From NCBI RefSeq assembly GCF_020497125.1, contig NC_059082.1, positions 63,938,948 through 64,002,947 on the forward strand: 64,000 nt of DNA, written 5' to 3'. Source of the stretch: Mauremys mutica. Taxonomy: Eukaryota > Chordata > Testudines > Geoemydidae. Below are positions 1 through 12,735 of this stretch, piece by piece (position 1 is the first letter of the stretch; every line of letters begins with the position of its first letter). Made by a program: the position numbers and the translations under genes. Below the pieces are notes generated by a model that was given only the letters and a program-made list of their open reading frames with translations, did not search any database and was not told the DNA's origin.

Positions 1-10
1 ATGAAATGAG

Positions 11-356
11 CAGGGCCGCCCAGAGGATTCAGGGGGCCTGGGGTCTTCGGCGGCGGGGGGTCCTTCCGCTCCAGGACCCGCTGCTGAAGTGCCCCGAAGA
101 CCCGCGGTGGGGGCCCCCTGCCACCAAATTGCCACCGAAGACCTGGCACTTCGGCGGTGGGTCCCGCTTCGGCAGTAATTCGGCGGCGAAGACCCGGAGC
201 GCAAGAAGCTCCGGGGGCCCGGGCCCCACGAGTTTTCCGGGGCCCCCGGAGCAAGTAAAGGAAGCCGCTCCAGGGCCCCCGAAAAACTCTCGTGGGGGCC
301 CCTGCGGGACCCGGGGCAAATTGCCCCACTTGCCACCTCCCCTCTGGGCGGCCCTG
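11..356. mobile_element. hAT-type MITE with 8-bp TSD
   Basis: GC-rich element with terminal inverted repeats CAGGGCCGCCCAGAGG and CTCTGGGCGGCCCTG. It is flanked by a perfect 8-bp duplication, GAAATGAG, at 3-10 and 357-364. It has no transposase; the open frames across it on both strands are compositional. Confidence 0.85.
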
Positions 357-364
357 GAAATGAG

Positions 365-2982
365 CTGGTAGTTTCAGTCCACTCCCAGAACACATCACTA
401 AAATCACCTCCAGAAGCAGAGTTTCATGTAAATCTGAGTGTGAGTGAGACTAATAGTCTAAATGCCAAGGCTAGGAACCAGTTGGTTTTAATGATAAAAT
501 GAAATGATCTGCTCACAGCAAGAGAGTCGATCATGCCTGTGGTGGGCTCAGGAATGAATGACAATGACCAAAGGAAAGATTCCATTTTGTCCTCCTCCAC
601 TTCTTTTGCAACAATAATTTCTTTCATCAGGACAACACAGGCCTCTGTAGCACACGATGGGAGAGCATCTACTAGCGGCTGCCTGAAACACAATAGAAAA
701 ACATCAAAACCTACATGAACTGAAGTACCTAAGAGTCAAAGAATATTTGCCTTCTGTCTTCCTGAGGCTGAGGTTGCTTCAACGGAAGTAAAAGCCTACT
801 AAATAACTAAGGGGCATATCCTGACCCTACAAAAGTCACTGGGAGGTTTGGCACGGAGCTATACTGGTGTAATTGGTAAGACTTTCCCATGTAGATGAAG
901 CCTTAGACTACTATGGGCAGAAGATGCCCTGCAGTTGTGATTTTTCTCTGAAGAATAATGTAGCTATTTGTCAGCATGAGAGAAATTAAGTAATTTAGGG
1001 TTTTTCTTATAACTAATGTAGAGTTAATGCCAATTTTTCATGTTCGTGTCAAGTGAAACACGAACCATTGTTACAAATCCAGAGTAGCTGTACAGAACAT
1101 TTAGTCTAAGCTAGATAATATTTTGGCCTGAAAGCATATTCAGTGCCTGTTTCTATGCTTGCAGTTCTCAATATATTTACTTGTATTTGCTAGGAAAGCC
1201 CACATTGTTGGAAGGAGGAAGAAAAATAAGATTATAGGCCTGATCCCACTCTCACTGAAGTTGAGGGACAAACTAATTGACCACAATAGTGTAGGACTAA
1301 CTAAGCCTTATCAAAGATCCAAACCCTCAGATCTGAACCAGCCCCAATATCAGAGACGTTTGGATCTTGATCTAAACTTTCTGAGTGAGGCCCAACTCTA
1401 GATTATATCAAGGAAATAATTTCCATCTAAAAGTTTCTTCAACCAAAACTGGGAAAGCATTTTTGACCACATTTTTGTGGACATTAGTTTAGGGTTTTTT
1501 TAGTCAGCTCTGGAAAGGCTAGAAAGGGATTTTTGACCTTCCGTGCATGCAGTCAGCATTGTTGGTGAAAGAACATTCCATTAGGAAGGATATAATTTTA
1601 GCATTAGGTAAACTGGTTTGGATCAGTTAAGAACAGACCAAAACTTTTGCAAAAAAGAATCCAAAAGTTCTGTTCACTTTTAAAATTACTTTTCTTTTTC
1701 ACCTTCCTCTGCTATTCTCCCGGTATTTCTGATAGGACTGAAAGGAGGAAATGGCAGAAATCTCATAAGAAAACCTTTTTATAAGGTCTCCTCCAGACCA
1801 ATTTTGCAGCCTCAAAAGGTTTGATCATGTTGGGTTAAGCATCTGTTTTGTACTTACCTTGAACTAGACCAAACCTCAGAACCTTTTCATGTGCCCACAA
1901 CAATAATAATTTGACAATATCCAGGTATTCCTGGTTTCATCAAGGTAGGATTCTCCTTGCCCTGATTCCAACCAACATGTATGAATAATTTCCAGATTGT
2001 TTGATTTATACTAACTGAGGAGGCATAGCTGGACAAGACACATAAAAATTGAAACAAAAATGATTTGTTTGATCATGCAAAAATTTCAAGACTGAGCCAA
2101 TGTTTTAGAAGCACAACACACACAGAGAACTGAACAAAAACTAGCTGGACTCCCAGTGTCTAGGGAAATCCTCATACACACACACACAGAAATATTCCAT
2201 CCTCCACTCCTCCAATCATGTTTCCTGCACAATTGGCACTGTTAATCTGGGAAAAGACTATAGATGGATGTAAAACAAATTGAACGCATCACCTTTGGTG
2301 AACATCAATCAAGATTTGTTTCTCCAATGAAGCACATCAGGAGCAGCTGCCACTTTTAATTCATTCCACATTGGAAAGTTCATAATGTTTCCAGTGAGAT
2401 TTTCCCTACCAAGATTTTCCATATTTTTCCATTATGGCAGGTGCCTAACAACATAAATCTTGATTTACATCAGATGGTGGAAGCATGACCTGAGCTTCCT
2501 GTTGGTTTTGTTCCTGGAATGGCTGGAAAATTCTCTTCACGAGGAAGTGGACAGAGAAGGCAACACTGGACACTGTGCTGGCTCAATGACCAGCACTGAC
2601 AGGGTGTTTCTAGAGGAAAAGGCTTTACACTGATACCATTAACAGTGGCCACTTTTATTATCAGCACTGGCATTAAATACCAAAACACATACAATTGGGA
2701 ATTGTAGAATATACACATAAAACACCCTTGAAACAGAAATCCTCTTCCATGTGTTCCCTCTTCCCATCCTATTTATACTGTTTTCAATGGACTCATTTAG
2801 TGTATTTAATTCATTTGTATACACCCATTCTCTATAGACCTCTGGGCCAAATTCTTGCCTTTGTTTACATTCATACAGTTGTGCTGACTTTGACTCTGTG
2901 GGCCTGAGTCTCTTTTAACCTCCGCTGGTGTAAGTCAGAATCAACACCATTAGAGGCAGTGGAGTTACACCAGTTTAATACT
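365..2982. other. Non-coding stretch without recognised gene
   Basis: Unique-looking, AT-rich sequence with no supportable gene. A short CA run lies near 2176, and a fragment of a dispersed palindromic repeat (CCGCTGGTGTAAGTCAG...) lies at about 2,846-2,975. Confidence 0.6.
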
Positions 2983-3835
2983 GATCAAGTTTGCAGATGA
3001 CACAAAAATTGGGGGAGTGGTAAATAATGAAGAGGTCAGAGGGTCACTGATTCAGCATGAACTGGATCACTTGGTAACCTGGGTGCAAGCAAACAATATG
3101 TGTTTTAATACAGCTACGTGTAAATGTATTCATCTAGGAACAAAGAATGGAGGCCACACTTACAGGATGGGAGACTCTACCCTGGGAAGCAGTGATTCTG
3201 AAGATTTGCAGATTTTGGTGGATAATCAGCTGAACGCAAGCCCCCAGTGTGATGCTGTGGCTAAAAGGGCTAATGTGATCCTGGGATGCATAACAAGGGA
3301 ATCCTGAGTAGGAGTAGAGAGATTATTTGACACTGGTGCAAAATGCTGCTGAAATACTGTGTCCAGTTCTGGTGTCCACACTTCAAGAAGGATGTTGATA
3401 TGTGAAGAGAAGAACCATGAGAATGATTAAAGGGTTAGAAAACACGCCCTAGTGATGGACTCAAGGAGTTCAGTCTATCTAGCTTAACAAAGAGAAGGCT
3501 AAGGGATGACTTGATTAGTCTATAAGTACCCACCTAGGAAATAAATATTTAATAGTGGATTCTGCAATCTAGCAGATAAAGGTCGAACACGATCCAGCGG
3601 CTGGAAGATGAAACTAGACAAATTCAGACTGGAAATAAGGCATATATTTTTAACAGTGAGAGTAATTAACCATTGAACAATTTACCGAGGGTCATGGTGG
3701 ATTCTCTATCATTGACCATTTTAACATCAAGATTGGATGTTTTTATAAAAGATCTGCTCTAGGAAGTTCTATGGCCTGTGTTATACAGGTTGGTTTAGAT
3801 CTCGCAATGGTCCCTTCTGGCCTTGGAAGAGAAGA
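2983..3835 (+). mobile_element. CR1 LINE 3' fragment
   Basis: Starts with the CR1 reverse-transcriptase C-terminal region (AAGTTTGCAGATGACAC; encoded KFADDTK-like) and runs through the typical 3' UTR (GATCTGCTCTAGGAAGTTC, TCTGGCCTTGGA). An open piece at 3017-3307 is a decayed part of ORF2. 5'-truncated, as most CR1 copies are. Confidence 0.8.
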
Positions 3836-3929
3836 GAATCAGACCTGCTAGGTGGCAAAATATAAGCAGGGCCTGTGTAGTGTTCCACTCATAGGAGACA
3901 CTACCATGGTTATCATTTATATTACAGCA

Positions 3930-4215
3930 GTATCTAAAGGCCCCAACAGAGATGGGGTCCCCATTGTACAGGTCACTCCAAAAACACATTGCAAGAGACC
4001 CTCCCTCCCCCGAAGCACTTACAGTCTAAACAGACAAGTCACAAAGAATGGGAGAAAGGAAGCATTGTTATCCCTGTTTTACAGATGGAGAACTGAGGCC
4101 CAGAGAGATCGAGAGACTTGACCAAGGAGACCAGGGAGTCTGTAGAAAAGCTGGTCACAGAATCCAGATCTCCTAAATCCCAATCCAGTGTCTTAACTAC
4201 AAGACCGTTGATCCT
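3930..4215 (-). mobile_element. MIR/CORE-type SINE
   Basis: Read on the minus strand, the core resembles the MIR consensus (TCTGTAAAACAGGGATAAC, preceded by CTCTGGGCCTCAG). The plus strand carries the common motif ACTTACAGTCTAAACAGACAAG. Boundaries are approximate. Confidence 0.65.
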
Positions 4216-4626
4216 GTCTGAAAGCACATCTCAAAACACATAACTGTGAACCCAAGGCAGGGCTTTGCCACTGACGGTTTGAGAAGCGTATTTCAAACAT
4301 GAGCCAGCAGATTCCTTTCTTTTGGAGAGCTATGCAAGTCTTCTTGTGCACTTATCGCTATATTCTGTCACAGAAATCACCTGGCTTTGTGGGAAATGGG
4401 TCTTGGAATTGCTTGAAGACACTCTGATACATACCTTGGAAAGTTATCAAGATACATGCTTGAAGGGGAGCATCATCTTTCTGTCATTGAAATGAGAGAC
4501 CCACAGTAGAGCAGAGCAGAACTTTAACACAACTATTTTGGTGTCGCATCTGATCAAAATAAAAGTAAAGGAAATACATTTCTTTACCATAAAAGAAAAC
4601 AGCTGATCACTGTTAAAGGGGTCTTA

Positions 4627-4731
<105 letters not shown>

Positions 4732-4860
4732 CTAGAAATAGAGGAGGACAGTACAGGTTATATAATAGTTATAGAGGAAGCATGATTCAGTGGATAGGGC
4801 ACTAGAGTAGGACTTAGCTGAACCACTGAGCCTGCAGTGTAAGCTTTGGCCACCCCTGTT

Positions 4861-5775
4861 CTGTGTTTCTGCCTCTCCTTTGGTCTGTCTTTTCTATTCA
4901 GATTGTAATCTCTTCAGGAAAGAGACTGTCTCTAACTGTCTGCACAGTCCCTACCACAGGGGTGGGCAAACTTTTTGGCCTGAGGGCCACATCAGGGTTC
5001 CGAAACTGTATGGAGGACCAGATAGGGAAGGCTGTGCTTCCCCAAAAAGCCTGGCCCCCACTCCCATCCACCTTCTTCCACTTCCCGCCCCTCACTGCCT
5101 CCCTCAGAGCCCCCAAACCATCCAAACCCCCTGTTCCTTGTTCCCTGATGACCCCCTCCCGAGACCCCCCGCCCCTAACTGCCCACCCAGGACTCCACCC
5201 CCATCCAACCCCTCTGCTCCCTGTCCTCTGACTTCCCCAAACCCTATCCACACCCCTGCCCCCTGACAGGCCCTCCGGGACTCCCACGCCTATCCAACCC
5301 CCTTGTTCCCTGCCCCCTGACTTCCCCCCCAGAACTTCCCCCACGTCCAACTGCCCCCTGTCCCCTGACTGCCCCCCAGGACTCCCTACCCCTTCTCCCC
5401 GCCCCCTTACCATGCTGCTCAGAGCACCAAGACTGGCAGCCGTGCCACCCAGCCGGAGCCAGCCACACCGCCCCGTTGCCAGGCAGGAGCTCGCAGCCCC
5501 ACCACCCAGAGCACTAGTGGCACAGCGAGCTGAGGCTGTGGGGGAGGGGTCGGGGCTAGCCTCACCGGCCAGGAGCTCAAGAGCCGGGCAGAACGGTCCC
5601 GTGGGCTGGATATGGCCCGTGGACCGTAGTTTGCCCACTTCTGCCCTACTACAATGGGGTCCCAATCTTAGTTAGGGGCCGTAAGGCACTACCACAATAC
5701 AAATCAATGACAGCGTGACTGGGTATAATTTGGAGCAGGGACCATCTTTTTGTTCTGCATTTGAATGGCTCTTGT
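4861..5775 (+). mobile_element. MIR-like SINE 3' part, split by a hAT element
   Basis: The two halves, 4861-4956 and 5644-5775, form one interrupted copy of the amniote repeat that contains GATTGTAATCTCTTCAGG, then TACAATGGGGTCCCAATCTT and ACCACAATACAAAT. The hAT element at 4957-5643 sits between them. Confidence 0.6.
4957..5643. mobile_element. hAT-type non-autonomous element with 8-bp TSD
   Basis: 687-bp C-rich element with termini CAGGGGTGGGCAAACT and AGTTTGCCCACTTCTG. It is flanked by a near-perfect 8-bp duplication (CCCTACCA at 4949-4956, CCCTACTA at 5644-5651). The 255-codon minus-strand open frame across it is a product of base bias and repeats, not a gene. Confidence 0.8.
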
Positions 5776-5790
5776 TTGCAGTGTTCTTAT

Positions 5791-5893
5791 AGACGTTTTG
5801 GTGCCAGGATATTAGAGAGACAAGATGGGTCCTTTATTGGACAAATTTCTGTTGGTGAGAGAGACAAGCTTTCGAGCTACACAGAGCCCTTAG
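5791..5893. repeat. Penelope/retrozyme-like repeat fragment
   Basis: Contains AGACGTTTTGGTGCCAGGAT and GAGAGAGACAAGCTTTCGAG, the conserved end of a dispersed reptile repeat I associate with Penelope-like elements. Read on the minus strand it includes GCTCGAAAGC, the GAAA half of a hammerhead-like motif; the CUGANGA half is not recognisable here. Family assignment is tentative. Confidence 0.4.
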
Positions 5894-6459
5894 ACACAGC
5901 ACCTACACCTCACACACAGCACCCTGCACGGAGTGCTGCTGCATGACTGGGGTTCCTAGGCATTATACAAGACAAACAACACAATACAAAGTGTAATATT
6001 ATATGATACGTAGATCTTATGCAAAACATCATTTATCGTAGTGATTTATTAATGAGTTACGTCTCCCCTCTGTGAAGTAACATACACAAAGCTGAGAGAA
6101 TTTATTTCATGTCCATTTATTTTAAAACATTAAAATTTGGGCCTAAATTGAACAGTGCCTCTTTTAGTATTTAGTTCATTGCCACATGTAGCTGGAGGAA
6201 ACTAATACTGATCTGGAACTAAATCAAGTGTTCCAGTTCTAAGAAGGCACTGAAAAGCAAAGTGACTGTACTAGACTGTGCAAGTCCATGATGCACTGAT
6301 AAAGAGTAAAGGGCTGCTCTTCCCAAACCCCTTTGGATGTATACTGCACTATTAGTGCTAATTTTCATTCTCTAAAGCCTGATGTTGGAAAGATTAACTA
6401 AACAAGCAGATCTTTTGCAGTTGGCCAGTTTTTGCAGACAGCCATCCCTTCCAGGAATG

Positions 6460-7410
6460 GTCATAGTTAAAGCTCCATGTTTGTCACGAAGGTCTCGGAT
6501 TCTGTGACTTTCCATGACCTCCATGACTTCTGCAGCGGCTGGTGCGCCTCGCCCGGGGGCAGGGTCCGCTCCAGGTTTTTTGCTGCCCCAAGTGGCGAAG
6601 CAGAAAAAAAAAGAAGAAAAAAGAAAAGAAAGCCACAATCGGTGGCAGCTCTACCGCACCGCTTCATTCTTCAGCAGCAATTCGGCAGTGGGTCCTTCAC
6701 TCTGAGAGGGACTGAGGGACCCGCCACTGAAGACCAGGACGTGCTGCCCCTTTCCATTGGCCACCCCAAGCACCTGCTTTCCTCGCTGGTGCCTGGAGCC
6801 GGCCCTGCCCGGGGGCCCCCTGAGCAGCTCAGGCAGCCCCTGGGCCAAGCAAACTGGCCACTGCTCAGGGAGTCTCGGGGCCCCCACCCCCCAGCAGGAG
6901 TAGTTTGGGTGTAGGGGGGCTCAGGGCTGAGGCCTGGGGTGGTGCTTACCTAGGGGGGACCTCCCCGTAAGGGCAACAGCAACTCCCCTCCCTCAGCTCC
7001 TCCCTCTACATGCTGCCTCCGCCCACAGGCACTGCTCCCATAGCTCCCATTAGCTGCGGTTCCCAGCCAATGGGAGCTGCAGAACCAGGTCTTGGGGTGG
7101 AGCGGAGGCAGCACATGGAGCTAGGAGCTGGGGTCGCCGCTTCCCAGGAACTGGGTAGGGAACCTGCCCCAGCCCCACCACCTGCATCACCTCCCTGGGC
7201 CGCAATGTCCCCCCTCGCACCCGCGGTACCCCTGGGCTACGACTCCCCTCCCCCCAAGCACCCATGGTGCCCCCAGGGCCACCCTCCTGAGCCACGTTTT
7301 AGTCAGGGTAAAAGTAATGGACAGGTCACGGGCTGTGAATTTTTGTTTACTGCCCGTGACCTGTCCATGACTTTTACTAAAAATATCCGTAACTAAAACA
7401 TAGCCTTAGT
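6460..7410. repeat. Composite GC-rich dispersed repeat with terminal hairpin
   Basis: A patchwork of dispersed modules: TGTTTGTCACGAAGGTCTC, a block with GCCCCAAG and an A-rich run (about 6,604-6,630), a C-rich middle, and a hairpin at 7,316-7,373 in which GGACAGGTCACGGGC is repeated inverted as GCCCGTGACCTGTCC. It looks like a non-autonomous DNA transposon with a second hAT-like unit nested in it. Open frames here are not credible genes. Confidence 0.5.
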
Positions 7411-8580
7411 CATAGTATCTTGTATCTAATTATGGGCTTGTGTGTTGCTGGTCTGGCATCTATTCCTTGACCATAGTTTCTTACCCCAGTCAGGTGCCTC
7501 CTTCAGAATGTGGCGAGTTCTACTCTTAAGTCATTTTCCAGGTAAAGTTTTTGAGTCCTTTTCATTCCATGCTTACTCCTGAGGAGACTTATTTTGGAAT
7601 CTACCTGCTCATCTTGGCCAATACTCAACTGTGATATTTTAAGATGGATATATTTGGAGAAAAGCAAATGTTTCTCTGTAGTTCTCATGGTCACTTGTAG
7701 CGCTGGTCAAATTTTTTTTTTGATGGAACACTTTTCCATCAGAAAATACCATGTCTTGAAATCAAATCTTTCCAGGGGAACATCTCAATTTTGATTAAAT
7801 TTAGTTTAGAAAAACATCTAAAAATTAAATTTCCTGCAAATTGGAAATTCTGGTTCCTGTACAGTTCTAGTCACTTGTTCTGATTTTTTTCAAGTTTTGT
7901 GTAGAGTTTTACTATGGAAACTCACAAGTGATTGATTGATTGTCTCCTTCTTTAATGGAGGCCTTTTCCCTAAAACAAATAGCTGTGGTAGCTTCTCTTT
8001 TCATCTGGTTACTGGAGCTGGTCCCCCTTTTTCATATCAGTACCCCTGTCGCATACAAATGCTCCAAGCTAGAAATCACGAAAACAAATCCTCAAAGACT
8101 ACACAACTGTGAAAGTAATGAAAACTGTGCATCAAGAAATCACATTAAACCAACATAGGTCTGTATTCTCCACATATTGCACACAGCTCACTTAATGTAA
8201 ATAGAATTAAGCATGCCCAACAAAGACAGTGTGCTTTTGATTTTTATACAGGAGTCTTATCTATCCAAACTCCAATTATCTGAAACTCCCTATTATCCAC
8301 ATACAGACTGTCCTCTGGTGGGAAGGGAATTACTTACCAAACAACACCTCTGATTTTGATAAACCCTATTTATTCCAAGTATTTTTGATCTCCTGTAGGA
8401 TTAGGAAGATATTTTATTACACCTGGAGATTTGTGTGTTTCTTTTAACATACCATACATTTTAAGGTGTCCAAGCTTTAGTTGATGTTGCACTTTAATTG
8501 GATTAATTTAAATTATTCATTTCAGATTTGAAAGGCTCTAAAGTAAAAATATTATTCTTACCAAAAGACATCACTATGGG
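7411..8580. other. Non-coding, no feature recognised
   Basis: AT-rich sequence without a supportable gene. A stretch near 7,700-7,800 is a fragment of the AT-rich palindromic repeat also seen at 11.6 kb. Confidence 0.5.
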
Positions 8581-8584
8581 TTTT

Positions 8585-8638
<54 letters not shown>

Positions 8639-8676
8639 CACATGAGAGAGAGAGAGAGAGAGAGAGAGCGCGCGCG
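8581..8676. repeat. Microsatellites (AT)n and (GA)n
   Basis: A T10 run is followed by about 21 AT units (8591-8632), then about 12 GA units (8644-8668) and a CG-rich tail. Simple sequence, probably length-polymorphic. Confidence 0.95.
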
Positions 8677-9325
8677 AGCGAGCATGGTTTAATTCTGCCA
8701 GATCACAGCTCCAAAGAACAGGGGCCAGACCTAATTTGGCTCCCTAACTTCTAGCTGTCCTGAAATTTCCTGTGATCCTATACACTTGCAGTGGGTTTCT
8801 ACGCAGAACTGCCTCCTCAGTAAACAGTCCGATCATTTACAGGTTTCTAACTATTTATGTGGAAAATGAGAGCTCCAGAACTGCTTCCAAGAGCAACGAG
8901 AACTTGGTATAATCCCATGCCAGAATTAGATCTTCATTAAAGCCTGCCAGAAGGTTTTCATTAAAAAGGAACTGGCACTATGTAAGTAGATGGAGTAATC
9001 TCTTACCTTATACATTTTTTTTTAGAATACTTTCACAGATCTGTGTGTGTATTACTCTTTATATTTTTGTTCTAACTGGACTTTGCTCAGCAATAGCACA
9101 TTAATCTTACCAAAATAAAATACACAAAAAAAAAAAAAAAGATAATTCCAGCATTATCTTTACAGGCACCTTCAAAAATGAAGCCACCAAACCCTGAACA
9201 TTATAAACTTAGGAGAGTCATTGATATCCTGTATCTGGCACAACATCCAGACAAGTATATTCAATAGACTTCTTCCAAAGCATTGATAAAAATCTGTGTC
9301 AGAACGTTTACTGTATAAGCAATGG

Positions 9326-9440
9326 GCGTGAGTGCGATAACCCTGTAGCTACTCATGCGAGTAGCCTTGCTGAAGTCAATGGGAGCATTTGTGTGAGTAA
9401 CTGCTGACCAGTGTGAATAAGGGGTTCACAAATTGGCCTT
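9326..9440. repeat. Palindromic dispersed repeat
   Basis: ACTCATGCGAGTAGCCTTGC with CTGAAGTCAATGGGAGCAT and TGTGAGTAAC is a member of a short palindromic repeat family common in reptile and bird DNA. Non-coding. Confidence 0.45.
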
Positions 9441-9884
9441 ATGCATCTAACAGTCTTGGTGCTGTAGCTACAAAACATCAATAGGACTCAAACATTTAAG
9501 TTCTTTGCTGAATACAGATGGACTTACACACAATGCTTAAATGCTCTCCTGAACTGGGTCATGTGGGCAGCCATTTTCTATTCTCAGAGGTGCTGCAGTC
9601 AGTGCGAAGGAGATACACCCATCCACACACACGGTGATCTCTTTTCCAAGCTTTGTGTCTCTTCCTTGTTGCTGTTTCCTTTAATCTAATAATACTCATT
9701 TTAGACTGAATAATACACTTACTTTGCAATTTTGTAAAGGGACACAACAAGTAATAGGTAACATTTATAAATCCTGTTGGAGTTTGAACTCCACTGTCCT
9801 TCTATAAGACTGTGTTTCCTAAATCTTTGAGACACTTTTGAAACTTTTACCCATTTTCAATTCTAAACTAATGCAAAAACTAAA

Positions 9885-9960
9885 GGATCTGATCCAAAGC
9901 CCATTGAACTCAATGGAAAAACTGCCACAGATTTCAATAGGCTTTGGATCAGGGCCTAAG
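9885..9960. repeat. Palindromic MITE-like repeat
   Basis: GATCCAAAGCCCATTGA is repeated inverted as TTTCAATAGGCTTTGGATC about 50 bp later, making a hairpin-capable element. Confidence 0.6.
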
Positions 9961-10049
9961 ACCTAAGAGTTGTGACTTTCCTTCTGTCTTTAATATCAGT
10001 ATCTCACTAGCTTCATTTTAACTACATGTACTAGATAGGCCTCAGTTTA

Positions 10050-10255
10050 GCAAAGCACTTAAGCATGTGTTTAATCCCACCCCTACTTGGCAAGTACATA
10101 ACAGTTTTAAGATGGTGCTGAAATCCCATTGACTTCATTGGGATTTGCACACCCTGAATTACCTTGCTGAATCGGGACATTAGTTCTGTGATGAACAGAG
10201 TATGGGAGCTCACACAGGCTTAAAATTAAGCATATGTTTAAATACTTAACCTTAT
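10050..10255. repeat. Palindromic dispersed repeat (AGCACTTAAGCATGTG family)
   Basis: Contains TTTAGCAAAGCACTTAAGC and the inverted partner region TTGCTGAATCGGGAC with CATTGACTTCATTGGG between. Related copies are at 18.73-18.84, 22.64-22.93 and 42.43-42.49 kb. Confidence 0.5.
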
Positions 10256-11129
10256 TATGGCCCTGGTTTAGGTAACTGGAAATGTGCGACAACTAAGGAA
10301 AAGTCTGACAGAGAAGGAAAGGGATGAAAGTGTCCAATCAAAGTGAGAAAGAATTGCTGATGACCAGCGTCTAAAGAAAGCATGTCAGGAGATTGGGTAA
10401 AATACCCCAAGCAGTAATAATGCTCAGCAGAACAACTCCACTTCATTTCAGCACACATCTTCAATTCAAGGAAGTTATATTTTTCTAACACATGTTCAAT
10501 TAACAAAAGACATCTAAGACACCTTCAGTTTTCAAGCGTAAGCAAGGAAAAGAGGGAACTATGTAATTCAGAAGCAGCTTGCTAATAGTATCAGATAAAA
10601 GGAAACCATACTTGCATAAAACTCATACACTGATAATCAGGCTGAACACATTCTCAAACAACCTCCCCTGTGACTTTATAAGCTCTAGTAGTTGGCAGCA
10701 AATAAGGTATTAAGCTTTAAACAGAGTAAGTGCTTGTATTTAATGTCAACAAAAATACTTTTATCTGGAAAAACCTAAACACCTCTTCAGTTCATAGTTT
10801 ATTACATTACCTCCCAATTTCAAATACACGCTAATATTTATGTTGTCAAAGATGGGGAAAATAATGTTTATGTTTTTGCTAGAATTACAAAATTTCTTGA
10901 GGTGTGTGTAAGAGGAAAAAAAATAATTTTTAATGACAAGTGAAGGGTTCTCAGTAAGGTTATAGCTTACCTGACTACATCATCTCAACACAACCTAACA
11001 TCAAGGTTAAAAAAGACCATTGCACCCAGTAGTGAAGCAGTGAAAGAATATTTGTATTTCTGGGCCAAGTTCATTGCTGATTTATAACACTCGCAATACC
11101 GTTGAATTCACAATGGATGTGTCAGTGGA
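10256..11129. other. Non-coding, no feature recognised
   Basis: AT-rich, no coding signal, splice-bounded open frame or recognisable repeat that I can support. Confidence 0.4.
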
Positions 11130-11392
11130 GAGGGAGAATGGTCCAGTGGTTTGGGTGTTAACCTAGGACTTGTGGGGAGCTGGGGTTAAATCCCTGCTTT
11201 ATCACAGACTTCCTGTGTAACCTCTGGCAAGTCATTTAGGCTCCTCTGCCTTGGTTTCTCATCTGTAAAATGTGGAGAATAATACTTCCCTAACTCACAG
11301 AGGTGTTGTGAGGATAAATACACTAAAGATTATCCTCCCATCACTATGGTAATGGGAGCCATATAAGTACCTAAGATAGATAAATAGTAGCA
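11130..11392 (+). mobile_element. MIR SINE
   Basis: Good match to the MIR layout in order: AATGGTCCAGTGGTTTGGGT, GGGGTTAAATCCCTGCTTT, CTGTGTAACCTCTGGCAAGT, TTTCTCATCTGTAAAATGTG and GAGGTGTTGTGAGGATAAAT. This is nearly full length. Confidence 0.85.
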
Positions 11393-11555
11393 CTTTACAC
11401 ATGTATATGATTAATTTCTAGCTGAGTAAAATAGGAAAACCACTCATAAAACTTCTAGAGGATAATGGAATCATGAGCAATAACAGGATTGGTGGACAAG
11501 GGAAAGCAATAGATGGATTTGGGTATTGCTAGCATGTCTCCAGAAATGCTTGTTC

Positions 11556-11772
11556 TCAACTAGTGCTGGTTGAAAAATTGGGTTCTTTTCTTCTGGAAAA
11601 CTCTGACTTTTTGTTGAAAAACTGAAAATTTTCATCTAAAACCAAAAGTTTTCAGCCAAAAAAAGTGTATGGTTTTCACAAAACATAGGTACTTTTTCAT
11701 GAAAAAAATTCATTTATTTAAAAAAAGTCTGACAAAATCCAGTTTAGACAAAAAAATTTCAGCCAGCCCAAC
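11556..11772. repeat. AT-rich palindromic repeat
   Basis: Alternating runs of the type GTTGAAAAACTGAAAATTTT and their inverted partners (TTTCAGCCAAAAAAAG) make a hairpin-rich element. No coding capacity. Confidence 0.5.
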
Positions 11773-11869
11773 TCATAACATTAATTTGAATGGCCTGAGA
11801 TACAAACATGCAATTCAGACTAAAAACTAGCAGGACAGTAAATATAGGTTAATAATTTACACCAAAGCT

Positions 11870-12735
11870 TGAAGGAGTTGCCTAGCGAGGTGCCATAGGG
11901 ATCACTGTTAGGCTCAGTCTCATTTAGTATTTTCATTAAACGTCTAAGAGAGGGAATCAAGAGCACGTCAATGAAATTTGAAGATATTCAGCTGGGAGGA
12001 GCTGTGAACCCCAATTAGTACAGCAGAATACTACAAAGGTGCCTGAAAATAACAAACTGTGATTCCACTTGGAAAAAAACAGATTAATATTCAATGGGAA
12101 GGAGAAACTTAGGAAGCATTAATGCTGGAAGAGTCTTGGAAGTGGGAACAGAGAGCAAATGAAACATAACTTTACAACACAGTAGGGCAGTAAAAAACAG
12201 CTAATGCAATTTTAGGTGGCATATGTAAAAGCTGGGGTAAAGGTCCCCCTCTTAAACAGCTGGAATGCACAAACACCAGGAATATTGTAGTCATTTCAGG
12301 TCAGGGAATTACCAGGAGATATTGACAAACTCCAAGGAGTTCACAGAAAAGCAACAAAACTGGCTGATGCCTGGGAGGAGGAGATGGCTTACAATGAAAG
12401 ATTTAAAAAGCAATCATTTTGCTAAGAGACAGCTAAGGGAAGGCATAACAACCGTCAATAAATGTGTGGATCATGTAAACACCAAGGAAGGAGAGGAATT
12501 ATTTAGATCCATGCAAATGTAGTACACCTAAGATCTGCAAATACTGCTTGACAGTGGGCTCCATTAAAGTGTGGAACAGTCTCCCACGGGAAGTGGCAGA
12601 AGTCCAATCACTTGGGATATTTAAAACTAGACTGGACAAAACAGCAGTAGATGTTTGGTGGGTGCAGTCCTGGCTTGGCATTGAGAGGAACAAGGTGACC
12701 TAACAGATCTGTTCCATTTCTGTCTTCTAAGCATT
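11870..12735 (+). mobile_element. CR1 LINE 3' fragment
   Basis: Runs from the GGTGCCATAGGGATCACTGT region (decayed end of the reverse transcriptase) through AGTGTGGAACAGTCTCCC and CTAGACTGGACAAAA to the 3' end (ACAGATCTGTTCCATTTCTG). Frames are broken by stops. Confidence 0.75.

Noticed and set aside
4898..5665. 255-codon minus-strand open frame, glycine-rich
   Set aside because: It lies exactly across a hAT-type repeat with target duplications. The protein is low-complexity and mirrors repeated CCCCTGACT-type units.
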